A DNA stretch of 64,000 nucleotides, taken from contig JADHOV010000006.1 in assembly GCA_016778765.1 (NCBI GenBank), forward strand, positions 1-64,000. The letters are read 5' to 3'. This stretch comes from Paracoccaceae bacterium. Its GTDB lineage: Bacteria; Pseudomonadota; Alphaproteobacteria; Rhodobacterales; Rhodobacteraceae. This document shows positions 45,239 through 53,788 of this stretch, piece by piece. The notes beneath the pieces were generated by a model that worked only from the letters and a program-made list of their open reading frames with translations, was not told the origin of the DNA and searched no databases. The position numbers were made by a program, and so were the translations under genes. Position 1 is the first letter of the stretch. Each line of letters starts with the position of its first letter.

Positions 45239-47386
45239 CTAGACCTGACCGGCGGTTTCAGAGACCAAGTTTCCAAGGCTGCGAGATAGTACGTTGAGCA
45301 ACAAACGTGAAACATTATTTTCAAAATTATTCCATGGTAAGCTGCCGCAGAAAGTAATAGAGCCCACTGAAAAAACACGGCCGCCAGTAGGCGTTTCAAA
45401 ATAAATCATATCAGCGCGCTTTACCTCGCTTTCCGGGTTGCCAGATAAATTAGTCAGATGGGTCAGTTGTTCCTCTGGCACTAATATAAATTTCTCATCG
45501 GTTGCGAAAGATTGCGCCAAAATTGTAATGCGGTGGCCCGGGTTAAGCTTAGGGTCAGTCCGATCCAGCTCAAACCCCGCAGCACCATTACCGCTAAAGC
45601 CAAATTCACCGATGATTTCATCCTCTATGCCGTCGAAAACCCAATCGAAATTTTTATCGTAGCAAAGGCGTTTATAAGGCATTCCGTCAAATGTGCCCTG
45701 TGCGGTGAATCCAACGCCTACCAATTGTTGCGGCGCGCGTCCGTTGCGCCGCCATAAGCCACCGTAAGAGCCGTCAAATCCATTATAATATTCACCAGGT
45801 TCGGAGGCCCAGGCTCGTAAGCCATCTTCTGCCCTGCGGATTTCAAGAAGGTTTGGGTCTTCACTATGACGCGCTATGCGCCAGTAGAAGCCGTTCCCGC
45901 CAAGGTAGTGTAAAGCGCCACCCTTATCCCTGTATTGGGTTAGTGCATCAAGAGTTTTGCCCGTGTGATATTCGGGATGGCTACCGGTAACCAAAGCATC
46001 ATAATGACTGATCGCTGCCACCCCTTCTTTGTCCAGTTCATCGTCTGTTATGATGTCATACTCAATATCCTTGGCATGCAGCCAAGAAATTAAATGACTA
46101 TCAGCTTGAAAATGACGTAACCCTGAACACTCCGCTGCTCCAAAAGTTATATATCCGGGCCTTAGATTAAATAGCGGCCGCTTATGTGAGGCATAACATA
46201 TCCCGCTACCATCCGAGTGGTTGTTATACGTCGATAATCCATAGGTTTTAAAATTTGCTGGATTATGTGGGTAAGCGTTCCAATCCAAAATGCGCTGCGT
46301 CCAGGAGTCATCGTGATCTGGTCGCGCGTGATTGCCATAAATGACATAGGTAAAAGTCGAAACCAAAACGCAGAGTTTGGCTGAAGGTTTGCCTTTGGGA
46401 GGGCAAACAAAAAAGGGCATCGCATCGTGATCATTTCCACAGGAAATTCGCATAACATAAACGCCCGATGGCATATTTTCCGGGATTACAAAGCTAAAAT
46501 CCGTTTGCCAATTGAAATCGTAAATATCGTCTTCGTGAAACGCTATTGCAGCGTAATGTTCGGGTTTATGCTGCCAGTTCATTTCACTGGCGTCCCAAGA
46601 CGCGCCAGTCACAGCGCGCGTCGGCGCGTTTACCAGAGTGAGTTCTGCACAATTAACGCCGGGAACGGTCATGCTTTTCATATCTTTTGAAAAATTCCAG
46701 CTCGAAATACATTGATCATCTTCAAAAATTTTAGGAGCTTCTATTTTCCCATTAAAAAAATTTTGAACCACGTTGGAAATATTTTGGCCTGCTATCACAA
46801 TCGGTGCGTTCTGGGTTAGGTTCGCTTCAATGTCCGTTTGATCAATGAATGGTTGATAGTTTTGTCCATTCTCTAAGGTTGCAAGCGCGATACTTATACG
46901 CCCTGAAACGCCAATCTTTGCCACGATAGAATACCAACACCTTAATGAAACCTTTTCTAGGCTGGTCACAGCTTCTTGGCCCGCGCGCACTACCACCTGG
47001 CCTTCAGCATTCAAACTCAAACCAAAATGACCAAAATCAATAATCGACTGGGCGTTGGTGCATAAGAGCGTCGGGTATATTAGAACAGAAAATGTAAGTT
47101 GGTGTTTGGCTCCCAGTGAGAGAGGTTTTTCAGTGATTCCATAAGATCCAGGATAGAAAACTTGTTTTCGCGATAAGAAAGATTGTTTTGGAAAAATATC
47201 GTCGCAAGCGTGCTCAAGCAAACCGATTCCATTTGGGTTAGGATCTGCGCTTACAGATCGAAACAATTGAGCGGTATAGTTTTCTTTATGTTCACTTGAA
47301 ACCATGAAATTTATGCTGTTGCCAGAGCGGCCGGACAGATGAGAGGAGTAACCAATTAGGGGTACTGTTTTCAATTTAAGTCTCAA
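45239..47386 (-). CDS. N,N-dimethylformamidase large-subunit family protein
   Basis: A 715-residue protein matching the beta (large) subunit of N,N-dimethylformamidase, which hydrolyses dimethylformamide to dimethylamine and formate. Residues 90-235 look like a laminin-G-type jellyroll (IIDFGHFGLSLNAEGQVVV, FFNGKIEAPKIF); the C-terminal half carries the family core. From memory, Paracoccus DMFase binds a single iron through two Tyr and one Glu near a key His. Matching candidates here are Tyr347 or Tyr350, Tyr387 (STYNNHSDG), Glu472 and His470 (GSHPEYHT). No small subunit is encoded nearby. Start is a TTG, either 47386 or 47374 (MKTVPLIGYS, the usual family start), without a strong ribosome site. 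It converges with the amidase gene with 27 bases between. Confidence 0.86.
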   Translation of the reverse strand: MRLKLKTVPLIGYSSHLSGRSGNSINFMVSSEHKENYTAQLFRSVSADPNPNGIGLLEHACDDIFPKQSFLSRKQVFYPGSYGITEKPLSLGAKHQLTFSVLIYPTLLCTNAQSIIDFGHFGLSLNAEGQVVVRAGQEAVTSLEKVSLRCWYSIVAKIGVSGRISIALATLENGQNYQPFIDQTDIEANLTQNAPIVIAGQNISNVVQNFFNGKIEAPKIFEDDQCISSWNFSKDMKSMTVPGVNCAELTLVNAPTRAVTGASWDASEMNWQHKPEHYAAIAFHEDDIYDFNWQTDFSFVIPENMPSGVYVMRISCGNDHDAMPFFVCPPKGKPSAKLCVLVSTFTYVIYGNHARPDHDDSWTQRILDWNAYPHNPANFKTYGLSTYNNHSDGSGICYASHKRPLFNLRPGYITFGAAECSGLRHFQADSHLISWLHAKDIEYDIITDDELDKEGVAAISHYDALVTGSHPEYHTGKTLDALTQYRDKGGALHYLGGNGFYWRIARHSEDPNLLEIRRAEDGLRAWASEPGEYYNGFDGSYGGLWRRNGRAPQQLVGVGFTAQGTFDGMPYKRLCYDKNFDWVFDGIEDEIIGEFGFSGNGAAGFELDRTDPKLNPGHRITILAQSFATDEKFILVPEEQLTHLTNLSGNPESEVKRADMIYFETPTGGRVFSVGSITFCGSLPWNNFENNVSRLLLNVLSRSLGNLVSETAGQV

Positions 47387-47737
47387 TTTCTCAAAGTTAT
47401 ACTCAGCTCATTACAGTGTGATGTAAGAAACGGTATTCTACAAGTACAAGGCATTTTATAAGCTATATTTTGATTAATTCGATTTTATAGCTATCTGCAA
47501 TTTGGAAAGATTTGGCCTTAAAAACCCAGAAAATTGAAAGATAGACTTGGTATTCTCTGCGCTGAATAAGCCAAGTATATTGAACATTCGGGATTACATG
47601 GGATAATTTTTAAACTCTTTAAGTCGCATTTATAAAGATGAAAGACATCAAAAACCCCTGAATTCAAATGAAGCTATTTCCAATTGGGATGTAAATCTGT
47701 AATTCTGCGTCTTGATTTTTAATCGATAGGATTTCTC
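47387..47737. other. AT-rich divergent promoter region
   Basis: A 351-base gap between the divergent dimethylformamidase-type and MOSC genes. It is conspicuously AT-rich and has no open frame of note. It must hold promoters for both genes; I could not pick a convincing single -35/-10 pair. Confidence 0.6.
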
Positions 47738-48319
47738 ATGTCTTGCCTAATTTATTCCGGTTATAGCGGTACCATTACGTGGCTCGGGCGAGTTATAAAA
47801 CCAGAAGAAAATATCAGGTCAGAGGCCTTAAAGACAGCCGAAGCAAATTTTGAAGGCATAGTGGGTGAATCGCATTCAGGCACGACCCGCCCTGCCTGCG
47901 TGCGTGTATCCATGCTATACCCCAAAAATACAGAAATTCGAAACACGCGCCAGCTTTCAATCCTTTCGGCAGAAGAAAATGCAGAAATTGCAGAAAGTCT
48001 TGGCTTGCCTGAGCTTGATCCACGATGGCTTGGTGCATCCATTGTTATTGCAGGGTTCCCTGACTTCACGCATATCCCACCAGGGTCGCGGCTACAAACG
48101 AAAGCAGGCACAACGATAACAGTTGATCTGGAAAATGAACCTTGCAATTGGCCAGCAAAGGAGATTGAAAGAGATCACTCGGGCCATGGAAAAGCGTTCA
48201 AAAGTGCGGCCAGTGGGCGTCGGGGTATAACAGCCTGGGTCGAGCGACCTGGCCCTTTGTCAATAAATGACGCAGTTCGATTATTCGTACCGTCACAACG
48301 CGCATGGCAGCCCAGATAG
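47738..48319 (+). CDS. MOSC-domain protein
   Basis: A 193-residue protein of the MOSC (molybdenum cofactor sulfurase C-terminal) family. LGASIVIAGFPDFTHIPPGSRLQ and the conserved cysteine region VDLENEPCNWPAKEIE support it, together with the closing RRGITAWVERPGPLSINDAV. MOSC proteins move sulfur or reduce N-hydroxylated substrates via molybdenum. AGGA precedes the ATG. Being divergent from the dimethylformamidase-type gene, it may share its regulation, but a metabolic link is unproven. Confidence 0.86.
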   Translation: MSCLIYSGYSGTITWLGRVIKPEENIRSEALKTAEANFEGIVGESHSGTTRPACVRVSMLYPKNTEIRNTRQLSILSAEENAEIAESLGLPELDPRWLGASIVIAGFPDFTHIPPGSRLQTKAGTTITVDLENEPCNWPAKEIERDHSGHGKAFKSAASGRRGITAWVERPGPLSINDAVRLFVPSQRAWQPR

Positions 48320-48679
48320 AAATTAAGGCTGGAGGCTGTATCTCCTTTAACACAGGTCTAAAAACAGGTCGGTCTCTGCTACTGAACTGTCATTGTTTTT
48401 CGGAAGGCAAGCGCGGCAAATGTTAACCTAAAAAATTAGGATCGAAATGTTCTGTAGTTTGGCAATTGCTCACACTGACCGAATGTGATTTCTTGAATAA
48501 CAATGTAAAGTGCGGCGCTTGACAGCCCGCGTTCCTATTATTTAGCAGGCTTTGCCAAAGATCGTCTAGGTTTCATCAGCAGACAAGCACCGCCAGCCTC
48601 TGAAACTGGTCGCGCGATGCCCTATATCTTCCCGCCGTTTGGGTTGTGCTTTGCCTCAGGTGCTTTCAGAGCAGCTGTA
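48320..48679. other. Gap without a recognisable gene
   Basis: 360 bases between the convergent ends of the MOSC and ROK genes. No convincing frame, tRNA or terminator was seen. GGAG...CTCC at about 48331-48344 could form a small hairpin just after the MOSC stop. Confidence 0.5.
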
Positions 48680-49897
48680 TCAGCGATTCACAAAACCATT
48701 GCGGTCTATAAGAAAGCGATCCGACAGCGGCAAACTGGCGCCACCAAGGGCTCTTGCATCGCTGCCAATGGTGCCTGCTCGGGCCGCTGGCAGGTCTATT
48801 CCGGGCGCAACAACGCCTTTAAGCTCTGCATTTACGCCATCTACGATGCGCGCGCGAATATCCTCTGGTAACCACCCTTCGACCATCACGCATTCGAAAT
48901 CTATGATACAAGAGGCGGAGATAATCCCTTCAACCAATGCCGATACGGTTGCAGTGATCCATGGGTCGACCAGCGCCGGATCAATATCCCAATTCTGGGT
49001 GTTTTCCCAAATTGTTTCCGCTATGCCACCCGCTTCAATTACGGCTTGTTCTAAACATACAAGCGAGGCAAGATCCATCAACGAGATTGTTGTGCCATTG
49101 CTTTTGCGGATCGGCAACGGGCCCATTGCAGCGGCATTTCCAGTTTTGCCTGTATAAAGCGAATCGTCCAAAACCAGACCGCCGCCAATGAAAAAGCCGA
49201 TGAAAAAATATAAAAAATCACGTGGGCGGTCTTGAGCTCCAAAAACCAGCTCTGCGCCGCAGGCTGCGGAAGCATCGTTTTGAAGATAGATTGGAAAATC
49301 CCATTTCTGTGAAATTTTTTCGGCAATATCTTCGGTTTTCCAATCTTCCATATCTTTGGGGTCAAGGCCCAATGCTTTCGCCCATTCCCAGAGGCGAAAT
49401 GGAATGGCAATGCCAAGCCCCGCGACGCGATCGCGCTCTTCATTGGTGAGGTTGTTAAGTAACCTTTCGATTGCCATATGCGTGAACTCGATCACAGCAG
49501 CGGGTGAGGGATAACTGTGCCGCTTGTTGATCCGCGCGCGGATCGCGCCGGTAAAATCAGTGATAACCAAATCCAAACTGCGCCGCCCGACTTTGAGTCC
49601 CAGAAAAAATGCGCCTTCTTTATTCAGTGACATTGGCACAGAGGGCTGGCCAATTTTGCCTCGAATCGGTGTTTCTTTTTGTAATAATTTATCGGCTTCA
49701 AGCGCGCGGGTGATCACTGAAACGGTTTGCGCAGATAAACCCGTAGCGCGGGCGATCTCGGCTTTCGCCATCGGGCCGTTTTGTCGGATCAATGTCAGCA
49801 CAAGACGCTCATTATAAGCGCGCACTTTGGTTTGATTCGATCCGCGGGCATAGTGGTTATTGCCGCTATAAGTCGATGTTAAATCGGCCGTTTTCAT
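48680..49897 (-). CDS. frcR: ROK-family transcriptional repressor, likely regulator of the fructose locus
   Basis: A 405-residue ROK regulator. The N-terminal winged HTH is NERLVLTLIRQNGPMAKAEIARATGLSAQTVSVITRAL; the ROK sugar-kinase-like domain follows, with LQNDASAACGAELVFG and FIGFFIGGGLVLD. The zinc-binding cysteine cluster of true ROK kinases is not evident. It is divergent from frcB with 223 bases between, and it likely represses the fructose importer until the sugar binds. The symbol follows the Sinorhizobium frc locus and is inferred from context. Confidence 0.85.
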   Translation of the reverse strand: MKTADLTSTYSGNNHYARGSNQTKVRAYNERLVLTLIRQNGPMAKAEIARATGLSAQTVSVITRALEADKLLQKETPIRGKIGQPSVPMSLNKEGAFFLGLKVGRRSLDLVITDFTGAIRARINKRHSYPSPAAVIEFTHMAIERLLNNLTNEERDRVAGLGIAIPFRLWEWAKALGLDPKDMEDWKTEDIAEKISQKWDFPIYLQNDASAACGAELVFGAQDRPRDFLYFFIGFFIGGGLVLDDSLYTGKTGNAAAMGPLPIRKSNGTTISLMDLASLVCLEQAVIEAGGIAETIWENTQNWDIDPALVDPWITATVSALVEGIISASCIIDFECVMVEGWLPEDIRARIVDGVNAELKGVVAPGIDLPAARAGTIGSDARALGGASLPLSDRFLIDRNGFVNR

Positions 49898-50027
49898 TTT
49901 TCTTAAGCAACCAATCCCTTTATCTCTATATATTATTCTTAAAGCTTTGTTTCTCGAACTGCAATTTTTAAACTTAAATAAGAGTGATTTAATTATTGAC
50001 AGTCCGTCAGAATCATTGTCCCTTTAC

Positions 50028-50047
50028 ATCAGATTGGAAGGTCTGAT
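50028..50047. promoter_or_regulatory. Inverted repeat in the frcR-frcB divergent region
   Basis: ATCAGA (50028-50033) and TCTGAT (50042-50047) are perfect half-sites separated by 8 bases, 74 bases before frcB. This is a reasonable operator for the ROK regulator. A TTGACA at 49996-50001 could be a -35 element nearby, but no good -10 was found for it. Confidence 0.5.
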
Positions 50048-50120
50048 CTGTCGGTCTTATGGAGTGAATCATTCATATGGGGTGATCCATAGGGTCTGAT
50101 AATATTTTTGGGAGAAAAGT

Positions 50121-51158
50121 ATGAAACACACATTGAATAAAACGCTAAAAATCGCGTGTGCCGCCTCTGCATTAGCCTTGGCCTCTAGCGTCGCCTTTGC
50201 AGGCGGGCATGGTATTTCGGCTTGCCTGATCACCAAAACGGATACGAACCCGTTTTTTGTGAAGATGAAAGAAGGTGCCACCGCAAAAGCCGAAGAGCTT
50301 GGCATTACTTTAAAATCCTATGCCGGTAAAATTGATGGGGATCACCAAAGCCAAGTGGCGGCGATTGAAACCTGTATCGCTGATGGCGCAAAAGGTATTT
50401 TGATCACAGCCTCGGACACCAAAGCCATCGTGGGCCCCGTGGCGCAGGCGCGTGACGCTGGTTTGCTGGTTATTGCGCTGGACACACCGCTTGAGCCGAT
50501 GGATGCGGCGGATGCGACTTTTGCAACAGATAACTTCCTAGCCGGTGAATTGATCGGCAAATGGGCCGCTGCGGCTTTAGGTGCTGATGCGGCAAATGCC
50601 AAAATCGGTATGTTAGACTTGGCTGTGAGCCAGCCTTCTGTTGGCGTTTTGCGCGATCAAGGTTTCTTGCAAGGTTTCGGAATCGATTTGGGTGACCCCA
50701 ATAAATGGGGGGATGAAACTGATAGCCGGATCGTTGGCAATGATGTAACAGCCGGCAATGAAGAAGGTGGCCGCAAAGCCATGGAAAACCTGTTGGCAAA
50801 AGATCCGATGATCAATGTTGTCTATACGATCAACGAACCAGCTGCATCCGGTGCCTATGAGGCGCTAAAAGCGATTGGCCGTGAAAACGATGTTTTGATC
50901 GTGTCTGTCGATGGCGGTTGCCCGGGTATTGCGGATGTTAAAGCCGGTGTCATTGGCGCCACCTCGCAGCAATATCCATTGTTGATGGCCTCATTGGGTG
51001 TTGAAGCGATTAAACAATGGGCCGATGATGGATCCAAGCCCTCTCCAACTCCGGGTAAGAACTTTTTTGATACCGGGGTATCTTTGGTGACCGATAAGCC
51101 TGCTGCCGGTGTTGATTCGATCGACACCGCTAAGGGCACAGATCTGTGCTGGGGATAA
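50121..51158 (+). CDS. frcB: Fructose-type ABC importer periplasmic binding protein
   Basis: A 345-residue family of periplasmic sugar-binding proteins (type I fold) with a signal peptide ending [52 protein letters not shown] and [20 protein letters not shown] resemble FrcB of rhizobia. GGGAGA lies just before ATG 50121. The following permease, ATPase and kinase genes complete an frcBCAK operon. Fructose, mannose or ribose are plausible ligands. Confidence 0.9.
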   Translation: MKHTLNKTLKIACAASALALASSVAFAGGHGISACLITKTDTNPFFVKMKEGATAKAEELGITLKSYAGKIDGDHQSQVAAIETCIADGAKGILITASDTKAIVGPVAQARDAGLLVIALDTPLEPMDAADATFATDNFLAGELIGKWAAAALGADAANAKIGMLDLAVSQPSVGVLRDQGFLQGFGIDLGDPNKWGDETDSRIVGNDVTAGNEEGGRKAMENLLAKDPMINVVYTINEPAASGAYEALKAIGRENDVLIVSVDGGCPGIADVKAGVIGATSQQYPLLMASLGVEAIKQWADDGSKPSPTPGKNFFDTGVSLVTDKPAAGVDSIDTAKGTDLCWG

Positions 51159-51159
51159 G

Positions 51160-51239
51160 ATCGCTAGAAACATCAAAGCTGGATCTTTAGCGATATCTTT
51201 GTAAACTTTGCCATGGGCGGTGCGTGCATCGTCCATGGC
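51160..51239 (+). promoter_or_regulatory. Two hairpins between frcB and frcC
   Basis: ATCGCTA (51160-51166) pairs with TAGCGAT (51188-51194), and GCCATGG (51210-51216) pairs with CCATGGC (51233-51239). Neither has a T-tract. They fit a role in message stability or partial attenuation that keeps binding-protein levels above permease levels. Confidence 0.6.
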
Positions 51240-51286
51240 TTAATAAAATTATGCCATAACCAAAATGGCAATTCGGGGGCAAAGCG

Positions 51287-52345
51287 GTGTCAATCAGCGA
51301 AGAAAAAGGCCTTGGGCTAGATCCCACTGCAGAGGAAGTTTCGGCGTTTATCGAAGAAGAAACGTTGTCTGATAGGGTTCGCTTATGGCTGAGGCAAACG
51401 CCGGCTGCGGTTCCATTGGTGGTTTTGCTCTGTTCTTTGGCAATCTTTGGGTTACTGCTTGGTGGTAAGTTCTTTTCCCCTTTCGCGCTGACATTGATTT
51501 TACAACAGGTTGCGATTGTTGGCATCGTTGCGCTTGCCCAATCTTTGGTGATTTTGACCGCTGGTATTGATCTTTCTGTTGGCGCGATCATGGTGTTTTC
51601 ATCGGTGATCATGGGGCAATTTACGTTTCGCTACGGGTTACCGCCGGAAATCTCTCTTATTTGTGGCTTGGCGGCGGGCACGTTAATGGGGGCGATCAAC
51701 GGCGTGTTGGTGGCAATCATGCGTTTGCCTCCCTTTATCGTAACCTTGGGCACATGGCAGATTTTTCTAGCGTCGAATTTCATTTATTCCGCCAATGAAA
51801 CGATCCGCGGCGCTGATATTGCCGAACGCGCGCCGATTTTCCAATTCATGGGCAACAAGTTTAAAATTTATGGCGCGGTATTTACCTATGGCGTGATTTT
51901 GATGATCGTGCTGGCGATCATTTTGGCCTATGTGCTGCGCCATACGGCTTGGGGGCGGCATGTTTATGCTGTGGGAGATGATCCGGATGCTGCGGAATTG
52001 TCAGGTGTTCGAACCAAACGGGTTTTGATCTCTGTCTATATGCTGTCGGGGTTTATTTGCGCCACGGCTGGGTGGGTCTTGGTGGGGCGGATCGGTTCTG
52101 TCTCTCCGACATCGGGTCAGTTCGCGAATATTGAGGCGATCACCGCGGTTGTGATCGGAGGAATTTCATTATTCGGGGGCAGAGGTTCGATCTTAGGCGC
52201 GCTGTGCGGCGCGTTGATCGTTGGTGTATTCTCTTTGGGGCTCAGAATGATTGGTACGGATCCGCAATGGACCTATTTGTTGATCGGATTGCTGATCATC
52301 GTAGCCGTTGCGCTTGATCAATGGATCAGAAAGGTGGCGGTCTGA
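51287..52345 (+). CDS. frcC: Fructose-type ABC importer permease
   Basis: A 352-residue permease of the ribose/xylose/fructose (BPD_transp_2) family with about ten helices. LTAGIDLSVGAIMVFSSVIMG, RLPPFIVTLGTWQIFLASNF and VGDDPDAAELSGVRTKRVLI are diagnostic. The start is GTG 51287 behind CGGGGGC. The TGA overlaps the frcA ATG (TGATG). Confidence 0.93.
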   Translation: MSISEEKGLGLDPTAEEVSAFIEEETLSDRVRLWLRQTPAAVPLVVLLCSLAIFGLLLGGKFFSPFALTLILQQVAIVGIVALAQSLVILTAGIDLSVGAIMVFSSVIMGQFTFRYGLPPEISLICGLAAGTLMGAINGVLVAIMRLPPFIVTLGTWQIFLASNFIYSANETIRGADIAERAPIFQFMGNKFKIYGAVFTYGVILMIVLAIILAYVLRHTAWGRHVYAVGDDPDAAELSGVRTKRVLISVYMLSGFICATAGWVLVGRIGSVSPTSGQFANIEAITAVVIGGISLFGGRGSILGALCGALIVGVFSLGLRMIGTDPQWTYLLIGLLIIVAVALDQWIRKVAV

Positions 52346-53124
52346 TGGAACCAATTTTATACGCGCGCAACGCTGTAAAGCGATATGGTCGGGTGGTTGC
52401 GTTGGATCATTGCGACTTTGATTTATATCCGGGTGAGGTTTTGGGCGTGATCGGGGATAATGGCGCGGGCAAATCCACGCTGATCAAAGCTTTGTCTGGC
52501 GCTATTCAACTGGATACGGGTGACATCCATTTTGAAACCAAAAAGATACATTTCAGCAACCCGCTTGAGGCGCGTTCTGCGGGCATTGAAACGGTCTATC
52601 AAAACCTGGCCTTATCGCCTGCATTGTCAATTTCAGATAACATGTTTCTTGGTCGTGAAATTCGCACAAAAGGTCTGATGGGCAAGCTTTTTTACAAGCT
52701 TGATCACGCCGAAATGGAGCGGCAATCCAAACAAATGCTTGCGGATTTAGGCCTGTTGACGATCCAAAATATTGGTCAGACGGTTGAAACTCTGTCGGGC
52801 GGGCAGCGCCAGGGCATCGCAGTGGCGCGCGCCACCGCCTTTGGGTCGCGGGTGATCATCATGGATGAGCCTACTGCGGCGCTCGGAGTCAAAGAATCCC
52901 GTCGGGTGCTTGATTTGATCAAGGATGTGCGCGAACGCGACATTTCGATTGTTTTGATTTCGCATAATATGCCGCATGTGTTTGAAGTGGCTGATCGCAT
53001 TCATATCCACCGATTGGGCAAGCGCCTCTGCGTTATTGATCCCAAAAAATATGAAATGTCAGAGGCTGTGGCGATGATGACCGGAGCGATGAAGCCAAAA
53101 GACTTGGGTGATGTTGCTGAGTGA
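52345..53124 (+). CDS. frcA: Fructose-type ABC importer ATPase (single domain)
   Basis: A 259-residue ATPase with one ABC domain, unlike two-domain RbsA. Walker A GDNGAGKST, signature LSGGQRQGIAVARA, Walker B VIIMDEPTAALGV and H-loop LISHNMPHVFEVADRIHIHRLGKR are present. ATG 52345 overlaps the frcC stop. The frame is open to 52321, but that start is inside frcC and is not needed. Confidence 0.93.
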   Translation: MEPILYARNAVKRYGRVVALDHCDFDLYPGEVLGVIGDNGAGKSTLIKALSGAIQLDTGDIHFETKKIHFSNPLEARSAGIETVYQNLALSPALSISDNMFLGREIRTKGLMGKLFYKLDHAEMERQSKQMLADLGLLTIQNIGQTVETLSGGQRQGIAVARATAFGSRVIIMDEPTAALGVKESRRVLDLIKDVRERDISIVLISHNMPHVFEVADRIHIHRLGKRLCVIDPKKYEMSEAVAMMTGAMKPKDLGDVAE

Positions 53125-53761
53125 CGAAACCTTTACCTTGTTCAGGCGCAAGCTTGACAACTTAACCTCGGCAGACCGCAGGATTATCGCCATTTCTGGG
53201 CCACCAGGGTCTGGCAAGTCAACCTTTGCCGATGCGCTCTGCGCGCGGTTCAACCAAGAGCGCGATGCGCAATGTCAAATCATCCCGATGGATGGCTGGC
53301 ATTACGATAACGCGGTGCTCAGCGCAATGGGGTTGCAGGCGCGCAAAGGCGCCCCCGCCAGTTTCAACATAGAGGGGTTAAGCAATCTTCTAGGCCGTGT
53401 GAAAGCGGCTGGCAGCGATATCGCGGTACCGCTTTTTGACCGCGATTTGGATCTCTCGCTTGCCTCAGCGCGGATTATTTCGCGCAAAACTGAAATCATT
53501 TTGGTTGAAGGCAATTATCTGCTGTTGGATCAGCCTGGTTGGCAAGATTTGCGCCCTTGTTTTGATCTTACAGCGATGCTTGACGTGCCCCTGGATATTC
53601 TTAAACAGCGCCTGCTGGCGCGGTGGGCGAACCTGTCAAAAGTAGCGGCGCATGAAAAGGTAATGGCCAATGACCTGCCCAATGTACGATTGGTTTTAGG
53701 CAATTCCGTATCTGCCGATATACTGGTGGGAAACGCTTCTGAAGCCGAGCTGCGCCATTAA
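53111..53761 (+). CDS. frcK: FrcK-type P-loop kinase
   Basis: A 216-residue P-loop kinase of the uridine/pantothenate-kinase-like fold with Walker A GPPGSGKST near residue 30 and MDGWHYDN, VPLFDRDLDLS and VEGNYLLLDQPGW motifs. In Sinorhizobium frcBCAK the equivalent gene is frcK, thought to act on fructose, although this fold normally phosphorylates nucleosides or pantothenate-like molecules. ATG 53111 or GTG 53108 overlaps the frcA end by 14-17 bases. Confidence 0.85.
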   Translation: MLLSDETFTLFRRKLDNLTSADRRIIAISGPPGSGKSTFADALCARFNQERDAQCQIIPMDGWHYDNAVLSAMGLQARKGAPASFNIEGLSNLLGRVKAAGSDIAVPLFDRDLDLSLASARIISRKTEIILVEGNYLLLDQPGWQDLRPCFDLTAMLDVPLDILKQRLLARWANLSKVAAHEKVMANDLPNVRLVLGNSVSADILVGNASEAELRH

Positions 53762-53788
53762 CCTATAGGGGCCCTTGGCCCGATCAGG

